Source: Puniceicoccaceae bacterium
GTDB taxonomy: Bacteria > Verrucomicrobiota > Verrucomicrobiia > Opitutales > Coraliomargaritaceae
Direction of reading: 5' to 3'
DNA: 62,839 bases
Assembly (NCBI GenBank): GCA_002729725.1
Contig: PBYS01000124.1
Coordinates: 1 to 62,839, forward strand
Below, in pieces: positions 35,864 to 44,436 of this stretch. The notes under the pieces were generated by a model. That model was not told the DNA's origin, did no database searches, and worked only from the letters and a program-made list of their open reading frames with translations. The stretch's first letter is position 1; each line of letters opens with the position of its first letter. The translations under genes and the position numbers were made by a program.

Positions 35864-36859
35864 CTACGGCTTGTCGGGAGTGGCAAACTCTAGAAACTTA
35901 TCTAAATCGATCGCCTGCTTAATCATACCTGTCTCTAGGTAGTTCTTTTGCATCGCGGCCCACTTAGCCTTGGTCATCGATAAGGTGCGATGCCCCTCTT
36001 TCATGACAAATGGCTTTAATGCTTTGGCCTGGACGGGCACCATGGCTGCGTCAACTTCCTCACTGGCATAGGGGCCATTCACTATTAAAGCAGCAATTTC
36101 GGGCGCTCTCATGGCTCGCTCCCAACCTGCAGCCGAGGCCGCAACAAAGGCCTTAGCGATTTCAGGATGGGCCTCCACATATTTGCGGCTACTGTAGATC
36201 ACCATCGAATACATCGGCATGCCCAAATCTTCAAACAACAGAGTCCCCACGGGTTGATCCGTCATGGATTGTAATCGCAGCATTTCATCAATCGCATAGC
36301 CTTGATGCAGGTCCACAGATCCATCCAACAAGGTTTCGATTTCATGCTGCACTTTGACGGGCTCGACGGAGCCCTCCGGCAGGCCGGCGGCGGCGACGAA
36401 GAACTTAAACAGCTCATCTGTGTAGGCATGAATGCCCACTCGCTTCCCCTTTAAGTCGGCGGCGCCTTCGATGCCACTTTCCTTTAAATAAATGTAGCCC
36501 GCAGGGCTCTTAACGAGTACGGCACCTAAGGCGACCAAATCGGCCCCCTTTCCAACCGCATCGATCAGAATGTAGGCTTCCGCCGTTCCAAAGGCCACCT
36601 TACCAGAGCCAACATCTCCTAGAAAATCGGTGCCATACGCAAATGGACTGAAGCTAAAATCTAATCCGTGTTCGGCATAAATCCCCCCCACATCCGCCCA
36701 GAAAAATCCAGCAAACTGAGCATTGGAAAACCAATCTGCCTGGAAGCTCACAGGCGTCAGTGCAGGCGTCGCTAGATCTTCTGCAGATAAGTCAGAATGC
36801 ATCCAGCAGGAGCACAGGCCCAACAATAGCATCGAAAAATGAGGTGATAATCGAATCAT
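35864..36859 (-). CDS. THI5/NMT1-like ABC substrate-binding lipoprotein (QFAG type), second member
   Basis: About 331 residues from the ATG at 36859 (an upstream ATG at 36886 is also in frame). The signal peptide has MLLLGLCSCW with Ser-Cys at the expected cleavage point. The mature start is VSFQADWFSNAQFAGFFWADVGG, which groups it with the protein at 22542. It stands alone on the minus strand, convergent with copy B. The start was chosen because the -24/-12-like motif at 36870-36885 ends just ahead of it, as at two other island genes. Confidence 0.85.
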   Translation of the reverse strand: MIRLSPHFSMLLLGLCSCWMHSDLSAEDLATPALTPVSFQADWFSNAQFAGFFWADVGGIYAEHGLDFSFSPFAYGTDFLGDVGSGKVAFGTAEAYILIDAVGKGADLVALGAVLVKSPAGYIYLKESGIEGAADLKGKRVGIHAYTDELFKFFVAAAGLPEGSVEPVKVQHEIETLLDGSVDLHQGYAIDEMLRLQSMTDQPVGTLLFEDLGMPMYSMVIYSSRKYVEAHPEIAKAFVAASAAGWERAMRAPEIAALIVNGPYASEEVDAAMVPVQAKALKPFVMKEGHRTLSMTKAKWAAMQKNYLETGMIKQAIDLDKFLEFATPDKP

Positions 36860-36869
36860 GCCAGCAATT

Positions 36870-36885
36870 AGCAGGAAGAATGACA
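36870..36885 (-). promoter_or_regulatory. Weak -24/-12-like motif, lone binding-protein gene
   Basis: Minus strand TGTCAT-N5-CTGCT. Spacing and flanks match the other island motifs, but the -24 GG is GT, normally damaging for sigma-54. The A of the ATG at 36859 is 12 nt past the GC. Confidence 0.25.
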
Positions 36886-37171
36886 ATTAGGCCTACATGA
36901 AAAAAATGCGCTGCGTTAGTCGGTCAGGCACCGGTCTGAAGGATTGATCACGCTAGCCAGAGCTAGGGGCACGACTTGTCACGCCCGCAGATTCCAAGCA
37001 GCCATCACGAAGCGGGTCTGACAAGTCGCGCCCCTACAGCCTCATTAAGTATTTGGATCGATGTGCAATGAGCAAAGCAAACGTCGTGCTCTTCCTTCTG
37101 CGCGAAAGCGACGACGAACGTGCCGGGCAAGAACCCAGACAGGAGCAATAACACCCTTCCAGCTCCTCCCC

Positions 37172-38740
37172 CTACTCGACTTCCTTCGGCTTTCCGTAAG
37201 TAGGATGCTCGTGATCTTCGGTGAAGTGTTTTTGATCTTTATATTCAGTCAAACCGCGAAAGATCGGTCCTTGATCCATCACACTCGGATCTTGCGCCGC
37301 ATGGTCAGCATCGACTTTCGCTTGCACCAAAGCAACTCGACGCGTGACTTCGCTCTTCGTTTCCTCATAATCGACCTGCGTAAATTCACCGCGTTCCACC
37401 ACGGCTTCCCCCGCAACGAATACTGTTTCCAAGTTCGCCACACTACAGGCCAGCACAACGTGCTCAATCGGATTCAGCACTGGGCTGGTTTCCATACTAC
37501 GTGGATCAATCAAAATCAGATCGCCCCACTTCTCGACTTCGAGACTACCGACTTGCTCCTCAATCCCCAGCACACGCGCGGTGCCGATGGTATGATAGCG
37601 CAACACATCCAAAGGCATCATAATAGTCGCATCCTGATACTTCATACGTGTGGCATACAGCCCCATGCGCATATTTTCGAAAGGGTCCGAAATATCGGCA
37701 CTCGCTTGCCCATCGATCCCCATACCGACTTCAATGCCCATCTCTTCGTAATGCGGAATATCTGCAAGCCCGGATGCTAAGCGACCATTCGAAAGCGGGT
37801 TCCAGACCATCGTGGTGCCCGACTCCCCCGTACGTTCCAGAATCGGATCCGTCACATTAATGAAGTGTGCAAAATTCAAATTCGCCCCCATCACCCCAGC
37901 TTCATCATAAACGGGAAATAGGCCTTGCTGAATCTTGGTATAGTTCGGCTCGGGATCCTCCAAGTAGTGCACTTGAATCGGGAGATCAAATGCCTTGGCC
38001 AGCGACATCTCCATCAAAGTGCTCTCGCGCCCATTCAAAAGCCCTAAGCCCGCCATCCACACAGCAGGCACGCGTGGATGCGAAGCATCGATCCCCTCTT
38101 CTTTTATAATCTCCAGGTAGCGCTCCAGCATGCTGTAATTCTCTTCAGCGCTCTTATCTAGGTCGACTCCATAGCCGAAGATGATGCGCGCGCCCGAATC
38201 GAGACTTCCACGATAAAGGTCGACATACTCGTCAACAGTATTCCCCCCTGCGTTCAAGGTCCAATCATAGATCGTAGTGATCCCGTGCCCTAGATAATCC
38301 ATCGCTCCGTGCTTAGAAAACCAATACAAATCCGAAGCATCATAATGCGGGCCATAAGTACGATGATAGCAATAGATCCAGCCCATCAAATTATGATGCG
38401 CACCAATTCCGCGAAATGGGCTTTGATACAGATGACTATGCCCCGACAAAAAACCTGGCATCACAATCTTACCCGTGGCATCGATCGTTTGCTGCGCACT
38501 CATTGAATCTGGCGCCTGCCCCGCCCCGACCGAAGCGATCTTGCCCTCTGCGTCGATCAAAACATAGCCACTCTCATAATAACGACCGCTACCGTCGACA
38601 GGAATAATAGTTGCATGCTCAATCAGCAACTTAGCCTTAGCCTCGGCTGCCGAAGCACTGGTTAATGCGCCGAATGCAAGCGGCAGCGACAGAGTCAGCG
38701 CGAACAAGCGCGCAGCGGATGTGTGATGGTGTCGAATCAT
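37172..38740 (-). CDS. Exported amidohydrolase-superfamily protein, second member
   Basis: 522 residues from the ATG at 38740, chosen because it gives a clean signal peptide (LFALTLSLPLAFGALTSASA); an in-frame ATG at 38791 would add 17 residues. Metal-site motifs are GFLSGHSHLYQ (HxH), IQVHYLEDP, FAHFINV and GMGIDGQAS (Asp). It is a close relative of the protein at 16543-17928, with the same PFRGIG/AFRGLG and NPLSNGRLASGLAD segments. It has a longer charged C-terminal tail. It probably lies at the end of an FAH-MFS-amidohydrolase transcript. Confidence 0.88.
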   Translation of the reverse strand: MIRHHHTSAARLFALTLSLPLAFGALTSASAAEAKAKLLIEHATIIPVDGSGRYYESGYVLIDAEGKIASVGAGQAPDSMSAQQTIDATGKIVMPGFLSGHSHLYQSPFRGIGAHHNLMGWIYCYHRTYGPHYDASDLYWFSKHGAMDYLGHGITTIYDWTLNAGGNTVDEYVDLYRGSLDSGARIIFGYGVDLDKSAEENYSMLERYLEIIKEEGIDASHPRVPAVWMAGLGLLNGRESTLMEMSLAKAFDLPIQVHYLEDPEPNYTKIQQGLFPVYDEAGVMGANLNFAHFINVTDPILERTGESGTTMVWNPLSNGRLASGLADIPHYEEMGIEVGMGIDGQASADISDPFENMRMGLYATRMKYQDATIMMPLDVLRYHTIGTARVLGIEEQVGSLEVEKWGDLILIDPRSMETSPVLNPIEHVVLACSVANLETVFVAGEAVVERGEFTQVDYEETKSEVTRRVALVQAKVDADHAAQDPSVMDQGPIFRGLTEYKDQKHFTEDHEHPTYGKPKEVE

Positions 38741-38797
38741 GAAACTCGACCTGCAGACTTCGTGCCGAAACAGAGAACAACTGCGAAACATTAGTTT

Positions 38798-40183
38798 TTA
38801 ACCGGACTTATCACTCGCCCCCGAGCGAGGCCGTGCCGGGGGCTCCACCATATTAATAAAAGTGACTAAATAACGGAAGGGCCGCACCAGCATACCTTGC
38901 CGTGGCATTGCTTCTTCAGAACTCGGCGCACTTTTAATTTTCATATAGCCATTCAACAGTACTAATTGCAAGGCGATCGCCAAAGCAAAGTAGATCAAAA
39001 AGCGATGGGTACTAATCAAGCCACTCTCAGAATCCTTTAGCACCATGCCCCATCCTGTCGAAGCCAGACCTCCAATAAAACCAACCACCGCACTGAACAA
39101 AGTGACCGACAAGGTGCGCTCACTTGGTCGGCACACATGCGAGAGGTATTGATTGGTGGCCGTCTGAAAACTGGAAACAGCAAATCCCACCAACAAATAG
39201 ATCAGCGGCAAGGCCATCTCCAATCGCCCGGGAAAGAGTATAATCAAGAGCCAATAAATTTGAAATGCGATGGTCGCCAAGTTGGACAAAACAAAAAATG
39301 GCTTCGAGCCCAGGCGGTCGATCCACTCTTTAATCACCAATGCCGCACCAAACATACCCACAAACTGGAGCGCCATCAGCGCCAGAATATAACTCTGGCT
39401 ATAGTCCAAGGCAGTCTTCAAATAATAAACAGAAAAGGGGGTAAAAGCGTATCCAGCAATTCCATACGCCACCTGCAGTCGCAAGAAGCGCCGGTAGTGA
39501 CTCGGCCTGAAACATAGCTTCGGCGCACGGCTAAAAAAGTGCCGTAGTGGAATCACCACGGGGCGACGCCCGTCGGGCAAATTTCGCAGAAAGCCTAAAC
39601 TCACGACCGCCGCAATCAAGGTAAGTGAGAAAAGCACTCGAAACGCATTATATGGGCTCAGCAGATAGAACAACACGCTACTGAGTAGCAGAGTCAACAC
39701 GCCCGCCAAGCCGACCACTAGGGCATCCGTGGCGAAATAACGCCCACGTATCCGTTCAGGCAATATATCAAACATCCAAGGCAGCATCGCAGTCGCGCCG
39801 ATCGCGCGAAAAAAACAAAAGCCAAAGATGGATGCGATAAAGAGCGTCAGCCCCCAATCCGGCGGCTGCTCTGGCGCCCAATACACAATCGTGACAGGTA
39901 CAATCAAAAAGAAGCCACGAATGCCCCAAGCCCAAAGAATCTGACGCCGAAACCCTAGGATGGGCAGCAAGGCGGTGGAAGCGAGCTGTACCGGCAGCAG
40001 CAAAAACACGGCCGCGTAAATCAAGCCCACCTGTGTTGTGCTTGCTCCCAATTTCTCGCACAATAGCACCATCGGCGTGCCCAGCCCAATCATCCAGACA
40101 AAGGCATTCGCGAAGCCAAAGTAGGTGCCCTTCCGATACTGCCCCAGCTCGGAAAGCTTCAGAAAATCGTATTTGAAAGGCAC
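38798..40183 (-). CDS. MFS transporter
   Basis: 461 residues with about 12 TM helices and a polar C-terminal tail (PPARPRSGASDKSG). It begins YRKGTYFGFANAFVWMIGLGTPMVLLCEKLGAS, a pattern of the sugar/drug-like MFS group; IRGRYFATDALVVGLAG and LGSKPFFVLSNL lie at the usual cytoplasmic loops. It starts 2 nt after the FAH-family stop and precedes the exported amidohydrolase. It may export a product or import a breakdown intermediate. Confidence 0.88.
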   Translation of the reverse strand: MPFKYDFLKLSELGQYRKGTYFGFANAFVWMIGLGTPMVLLCEKLGASTTQVGLIYAAVFLLLPVQLASTALLPILGFRRQILWAWGIRGFFLIVPVTIVYWAPEQPPDWGLTLFIASIFGFCFFRAIGATAMLPWMFDILPERIRGRYFATDALVVGLAGVLTLLLSSVLFYLLSPYNAFRVLFSLTLIAAVVSLGFLRNLPDGRRPVVIPLRHFFSRAPKLCFRPSHYRRFLRLQVAYGIAGYAFTPFSVYYLKTALDYSQSYILALMALQFVGMFGAALVIKEWIDRLGSKPFFVLSNLATIAFQIYWLLIILFPGRLEMALPLIYLLVGFAVSSFQTATNQYLSHVCRPSERTLSVTLFSAVVGFIGGLASTGWGMVLKDSESGLISTHRFLIYFALAIALQLVLLNGYMKIKSAPSSEEAMPRQGMLVRPFRYLVTFINMVEPPARPRSGASDKSG

Positions 40184-40184
40184 T

Positions 40185-40985
40185 TTAAGTCACCTCTTCG
40201 ATCACCGTATTCTCCAGGCGACCGATCCCTTCCACTTCGATAACAACTTGATCGCCCGCTTGCAGGAAACGCTGCGGCTCACGCGCCACGCCAACTCCTG
40301 TGGGCGTGCCCGTTAAGATCACAGTGCCCGGAGCCAAGGTGGTGCTGCCACTCAGAAATACAATTAAATCGGCAACGCTGAAAATCATATCGCTTGTATT
40401 TGAGCACTGCACTTCCTCGCCGTTGAGCTCGGTTCGAATCTGCAGCGCATCCGGATCTCCAATCTCATCTGGCGTCACTAAGACCGGCCCCAATGGGCAA
40501 AAGCTATCAAAAGTCTTCCCCTTACACCACTGACCACCGCTGTAGATTTTTTGCCAGTCGCGCGCGCTGACATCATTGGCGGCGGTATAGCCGAGCACAT
40601 GCTCCAACGCATTCGCCTGAGTGGCGTTTTTACAAGTCTTACCGATCACAATCGCAAGCTCGCATTCGTAATCAACCGAATCGCTCGGCAAATAGCGCGG
40701 CAGAACAATTTGTCCGCCAGGTGCCAACAGTGCAGTGGGACTTTTCATAGTCACTACAGGATGCTCGGGGATCGGCTTATCCATCTCAATCGCATGCGCT
40801 CGATAATTGAGGCCGATCGCATATACAGTCGTCGGCTCAACTGGCGCCAACAAGTCAGGATTCGTGACAACTTGATCAGTCTCGACCAAACCAGATAGCG
40901 GCGTGCCGTTGCACACGGTGTGGCTGCCATTTTTAAAAAGTGCGTAGCGAGGGCCCTCGTCAGTGATAATTCGGCTTATCGGCAT
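40185..40985 (-). CDS. Fumarylacetoacetate hydrolase (FAH) family protein
   Basis: 266 residues. The FAH fold is clear: YAIGLNYRAHAIEMDKPIPEHPVV, DSVDYECELAIVIGKTCKN (metal-binding E-x-E), GYTAANDVSARDWQ and ILTGTPTGVGVAREP. Members hydrolyse C-C bonds of acylpyruvates, decarboxylate oxaloacetate or hydrate related keto acids. The start was moved from 41027 to 40985 because the first start would overlap a well-placed promoter motif. It heads the FAH-MFS-amidohydrolase run and diverges from the amidase gene. Confidence 0.92.
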   Translation of the reverse strand: MPISRIITDEGPRYALFKNGSHTVCNGTPLSGLVETDQVVTNPDLLAPVEPTTVYAIGLNYRAHAIEMDKPIPEHPVVTMKSPTALLAPGGQIVLPRYLPSDSVDYECELAIVIGKTCKNATQANALEHVLGYTAANDVSARDWQKIYSGGQWCKGKTFDSFCPLGPVLVTPDEIGDPDALQIRTELNGEEVQCSNTSDMIFSVADLIVFLSGSTTLAPGTVILTGTPTGVGVAREPQRFLQAGDQVVIEVEGIGRLENTVIEEVT

Positions 40986-41022
40986 AGTAGGAAATTTTGG
41001 TAGTTCATAAACCGAGCTGAAT

Positions 41023-41038
41023 AGCATTTAGAATACCA
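41023..41038 (-). promoter_or_regulatory. Sigma-54-type -24/-12 motif, FAH gene
   Basis: Minus strand TGGTAT-N5-ATGCT, with the same six and five flanking bases as the motif in front of the cytochrome gene. Start expected near 41012, leader about 27 nt to the ATG at 40985. Confidence 0.5.
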
Positions 41039-41079
41039 CATGCGCCTACGATCGCGCTTTTCATCCAGTAAATGCTGAT

Positions 41080-41095
41080 TGGCATTCTATCTGCA
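41080..41095 (+). promoter_or_regulatory. Sigma-54-type -24/-12 promoter, amidase gene
   Basis: TGGCAT-N5-CTGCA, exact GG-N10-GC spacing, two bases from consensus. Transcription would begin near 41106, 26 nt before the ATG at 41132. Divergent from the FAH motif 42 bp away. Confidence 0.55.
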
Positions 41096-41131
41096 TAGGA
41101 GCCACACACGACACAGACAAATTTTGAATAA

Positions 41132-42388
41132 ATGAAGCCCTTAACAATAAACGAATGGCAAGCGCTCGACGCAAACAGTCGCTCTGACTGGCGACAGAGA
41201 ATAGAGGCCGAGCTATCAGACTGTATTGAAATAACCAACACAAGCGCATTCAGTCGCAGAACGCTAGAGCGCACAGAGAGTGAGTCCAGCAGGAATCAAG
41301 TGCTCTCGGGACTCCCCTATGCCGTCAAAGATTTATTCAATCTAGCGGGCCATCCGACCCACGCCTCATCGATCCTACCCATACTACTCGAGCGCAGCGC
41401 ATCCGAGGATGCTGCAATTGTGCAACGCATGCAGCAGCTAGGGGGCTGCTGTGTCGCGAAGACGCAAATGAACGAATTCGCCTACGGACTCTCCGGCGAG
41501 AACCCGCACTACGGCGATTGTCCGCACCCTAAGCTTCCAGACTGTTTAAGCGGCGGCTCTAGCAGCGGCTCTGCCTATGCTGTAGCGGCGGGTTACCTCC
41601 CGCTCGCATTTGGAACCGACACCGGAGGCTCGATCCGTCTGCCCTCGGCATGGTGCGGGATCTATGGCATCCGCTGGACGCCCGGGTATTATATGCAAGG
41701 CGCCATGCCATTAGCACAGAGCTTCGATACCATGGGCTGGTTCACCCGCACGGCCGACGAAATGGCAACTGTGATCGCGGCATGGTTTGAACTCGAGGCA
41801 TCGCCGCACACCAGCCCAATCAGTGGGCGCGCATTTTTCCCACAGCACCTGCTGACGCCCGAAAGCCACAAGGCTACAGTACAGTTGGCAGAAAAACTCG
41901 AACTCACGATAGAGCAAGACATGCCCCGCCTAAGCGCCTTGCTCGAGCCCTGCCAACTCGCTTTTAATGTATTACAAAGCCAGGAAGCCTACCAGTTCCA
42001 CCATGAGTGGCTGGAGAAATATGGTGCCAACTACGATCCCAAGGTTAAAGCGCGTATCCTGAGAGGCCAGGCTTGGACCGAGGCCGAAGTGCAGACCGCT
42101 CAAGACACTCGGCTACAAATCCGTAACTGGTTCGATGCGTATTTTTGCGAGCATGACTATCTAGCGATGCCAATCTGCCCGGGCCCCACTTTGCCCGTTG
42201 ATCAAGCCAGCCCCAAACTGCGCGAGCAAACACTGCAACTCACCACCGCGGCAAGTCTGGCTGGACTTCCGGCGCTATCCGTTCCCGTATGGATCGACAG
42301 CACGCGATCGGTCGGCATACAGTTCATATTTAAAGACCCGACCCCCACCGTGCCTCTAGCACTTCTCGACCTATGCAAAAGCATCTAA
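41132..42388 (+). CDS. Amidase signature family hydrolase
   Basis: 418 residues, cytosolic. The amidase-signature triad is present: Lys in GLPYAVKDLFN, cis-Ser and nucleophile in the Gly/Ser block CLSGGSSSGSAYAVAAGYLPLAFGTDTGGSIRLPSAWCG. The family releases ammonia from amides. It overlaps the BASS transporter gene by 16 nt, so the two are coupled. Together with the formamidase downstream it forms the right arm of the island. Confidence 0.93.
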   Translation: MKPLTINEWQALDANSRSDWRQRIEAELSDCIEITNTSAFSRRTLERTESESSRNQVLSGLPYAVKDLFNLAGHPTHASSILPILLERSASEDAAIVQRMQQLGGCCVAKTQMNEFAYGLSGENPHYGDCPHPKLPDCLSGGSSSGSAYAVAAGYLPLAFGTDTGGSIRLPSAWCGIYGIRWTPGYYMQGAMPLAQSFDTMGWFTRTADEMATVIAAWFELEASPHTSPISGRAFFPQHLLTPESHKATVQLAEKLELTIEQDMPRLSALLEPCQLAFNVLQSQEAYQFHHEWLEKYGANYDPKVKARILRGQAWTEAEVQTAQDTRLQIRNWFDAYFCEHDYLAMPICPGPTLPVDQASPKLREQTLQLTTAASLAGLPALSVPVWIDSTRSVGIQFIFKDPTPTVPLALLDLCKSI

Positions 42389-43380
42389 AAAAACACGCCT
42401 TCACACTCTGGCTATTACTCGGAGTCGGTCTGGCGATACTCTTTCCTGAACCAGGTGCCAAGGGCGGCTGGCTACACCCGGCAATCACCACTAAACTCGG
42501 GGTGAGCTTGATCTTCTTATTACAAGGCCTCTCACTACCGACTAGTGAGTTGACCCGCGGCTACAAACCCAAGCGCCTACACGCCTTTGTGCTTTCTTGG
42601 AACTACCTAGTCTTCCCACTAGTCATCGGCCTCCTGATGCTGCCACTCTCGCTAATACTCCCCGCAGAATTGCGATTAGGATTTTGGCTGCTCTCGATCC
42701 TGCCTACCACCGTTTCCTCAGCGGTGGTCTTTTCCACTGTTTCCGGCGGCAACACTTCCAATGCGATTTTTGCTACGGTCTTTTCCAACTTAGTGTCCGT
42801 GCTACTGGTGCCGACTGTAGCAGTCAGCTACCTAGCCGCAGAGACCGAAGCCAACATCTCACTCATCCCCCTATTTTCAAAACTGTTTACTCTGATCATT
42901 TTGCCTCTAATCATCGGACAAATAGCGCGTAAAGCATTGCCTGCGGCTGCTGCGGCAATCTGCAAAACGACGAAGCCTTGGAGTAATTGGATCATTATCT
43001 TTATTGTCCACTGTGCCTTTGCCCAAAGCGTACACTCTGGCTTTCTGGATCAGCTCAGCGGCAGCTCCATCCTATCCGTAGTCGGTAGCACGGTCTTCAT
43101 CCTACTACTCTGTAGTCAACTGGTCTGGTGGACTGCAGCCTGGATCCACCCCACTCGCGAGCAACGCATCACCGCCTTTTACTGCGCGAGCCAGAAATCA
43201 CTCGCGACAGGGCTGCCACTCGCTACCTCCATCCTTGCCGCCGCCCCTGGCGTCGTCGACACCGCCGCGGTCTTGATTCCACTTATGTGCTATCATCCGG
43301 CCCAATTAGTCTTGGCAGGATTCATTTCAGGTAAATTTGCACAGCTTCCTGAAGCGCCCGCACACAGTGGCACAAAATGA
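42373..43380 (+). CDS. Bile acid:sodium symporter-like (SBF-like/BASS) transporter
   Basis: 335 residues with about ten TM helices. The N-terminal LGVSLIFLLQGLSLPTSEL and the central LSILPTTVSSAVVFSTVSGGNTSNAIFATVFSNLVSVLLVP are the SBF_like signature. A C-terminal YCASQKSLATGLPLATSIL also matches. Members move organic anions with sodium. Coupled to the amidase gene by overlap, it may carry the acid released by the amidase or import its substrate. Confidence 0.9.
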   Translation: MQKHLKKHAFTLWLLLGVGLAILFPEPGAKGGWLHPAITTKLGVSLIFLLQGLSLPTSELTRGYKPKRLHAFVLSWNYLVFPLVIGLLMLPLSLILPAELRLGFWLLSILPTTVSSAVVFSTVSGGNTSNAIFATVFSNLVSVLLVPTVAVSYLAAETEANISLIPLFSKLFTLIILPLIIGQIARKALPAAAAAICKTTKPWSNWIIIFIVHCAFAQSVHSGFLDQLSGSSILSVVGSTVFILLLCSQLVWWTAAWIHPTREQRITAFYCASQKSLATGLPLATSILAAAPGVVDTAAVLIPLMCYHPAQLVLAGFISGKFAQLPEAPAHSGTK

Positions 43381-43459
43381 GCTTGGCTCTCCTCCTTTTA
43401 ATCAATGCTCCTCGTGACGCCATTGACGCACAGCGCAGCACATTCGAAACGAAACCACT

Positions 43460-44389
43460 ATGCACACCTTAGACAAATCAATCACCTACAATGCCTGGGA
43501 CAACAGCATCGCCCCACGTATTGAAATCGAATCCGGCGACAGCATCCTCATCGAAATGGAAGACTCCAGCGATGGCCAAGTACAACCAGGACAGTCGCTC
43601 GAAGACTTTGTCAAAATCAACTTTGACCTGATCCATGCACTCACGGGGCCCGTCGCCATCAAGGGCGCACAGCCCGGCGACACCTTAAAAATTGAGATTC
43701 TAGAATACATTCACAAGGGCTGGGCCTGGCAGAGTATCAACCCGGAAAAATGCTTCCTGCCTGACGACTTTGATGACTTTTACCTGCACCACTGGAAACT
43801 TGAAGGCGCCAAGACCCACAGCATGCCAGGCATCGAACTGGCGCTCCATCCTTTCTGTGGAATCCTAGGCGTGCAACGCGCCGAGTCCGGCGCATACCGC
43901 ACACGCCCCCCAGGTCCGTATGGCGGCAACATGGACGTCAAGCACCTCACGGCCGGCAGCACCCTCTACCTACCCGTATTAGTCGAAGGCGCTCAACTCT
44001 GCGCAGGCGACGCCCATGCCGCCCAAGGCGATGGCGAGGTTTCCATTAACGGGCTCGAAGCACCGATGGATGTGAAACTACGCATCAGTATCGACCAAGA
44101 GGTCTCCGTTGATGCACCTTATATCTACACCACGCCAGAGCTATCCCCTGCTGCCTACGCCGGCTCGCGCTATCACGCCTTCGTCTGCAGTGGCCCCGAC
44201 CTAAAACAAAACGCACAAGACGCAGTGCGCCGGGCGATCGATTATTTAATGAAGCGCGCGAACCTGTCAGCAGAGCAAGCCTTCCTAGTCTGTTCGGCCG
44301 TGCTCGATCTAAAGCTCAGTCAAGTGGTGAATGTGCCCAACCTCACCGTGACCGGTTATCTGCCCGAAGCAATATTCGTCGACCACTAG
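43460..44389 (+). CDS. Acetamidase/formamidase family protein
   Basis: 309 residues. The FmdA/AmdA fold is recognisable: GPVAIKGAQPGDTLKIEI, HPFCGILGVQ, RTRPPGPYGGNMDVKHLTAG, and GDAHAAQGDGEVSINGLE. Hydrolyses formamide or acetamide to acid and ammonia. It fits as a terminal ammonia-releasing step for a pathway that opens nitrogen rings. It stands 79 nt after the transporter gene. Confidence 0.93.
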   Translation: MHTLDKSITYNAWDNSIAPRIEIESGDSILIEMEDSSDGQVQPGQSLEDFVKINFDLIHALTGPVAIKGAQPGDTLKIEILEYIHKGWAWQSINPEKCFLPDDFDDFYLHHWKLEGAKTHSMPGIELALHPFCGILGVQRAESGAYRTRPPGPYGGNMDVKHLTAGSTLYLPVLVEGAQLCAGDAHAAQGDGEVSINGLEAPMDVKLRISIDQEVSVDAPYIYTTPELSPAAYAGSRYHAFVCSGPDLKQNAQDAVRRAIDYLMKRANLSAEQAFLVCSAVLDLKLSQVVNVPNLTVTGYLPEAIFVDH

Positions 44390-44398
44390 GGGCGCAAT

Positions 44399-44436
44399 GC
44401 CGCCGTGGGCAGCAAGCTCGCGGCGGTGCCTCGTTT
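44399..44436. terminator. Probable terminator between convergent genes
   Basis: GCCGCCG / CGGCGGT stem (7 pairs including one G-T) with a 15-nt loop, followed by TGCCTCGTTTTA. It lies just after the formamidase stop and abuts the ZIP gene stop. Confidence 0.45.

Noticed and set aside
37061..37780. 239-codon open frame on the plus strand
   Set aside because: Overlaps the exported amidohydrolase gene on the other strand, no family character.
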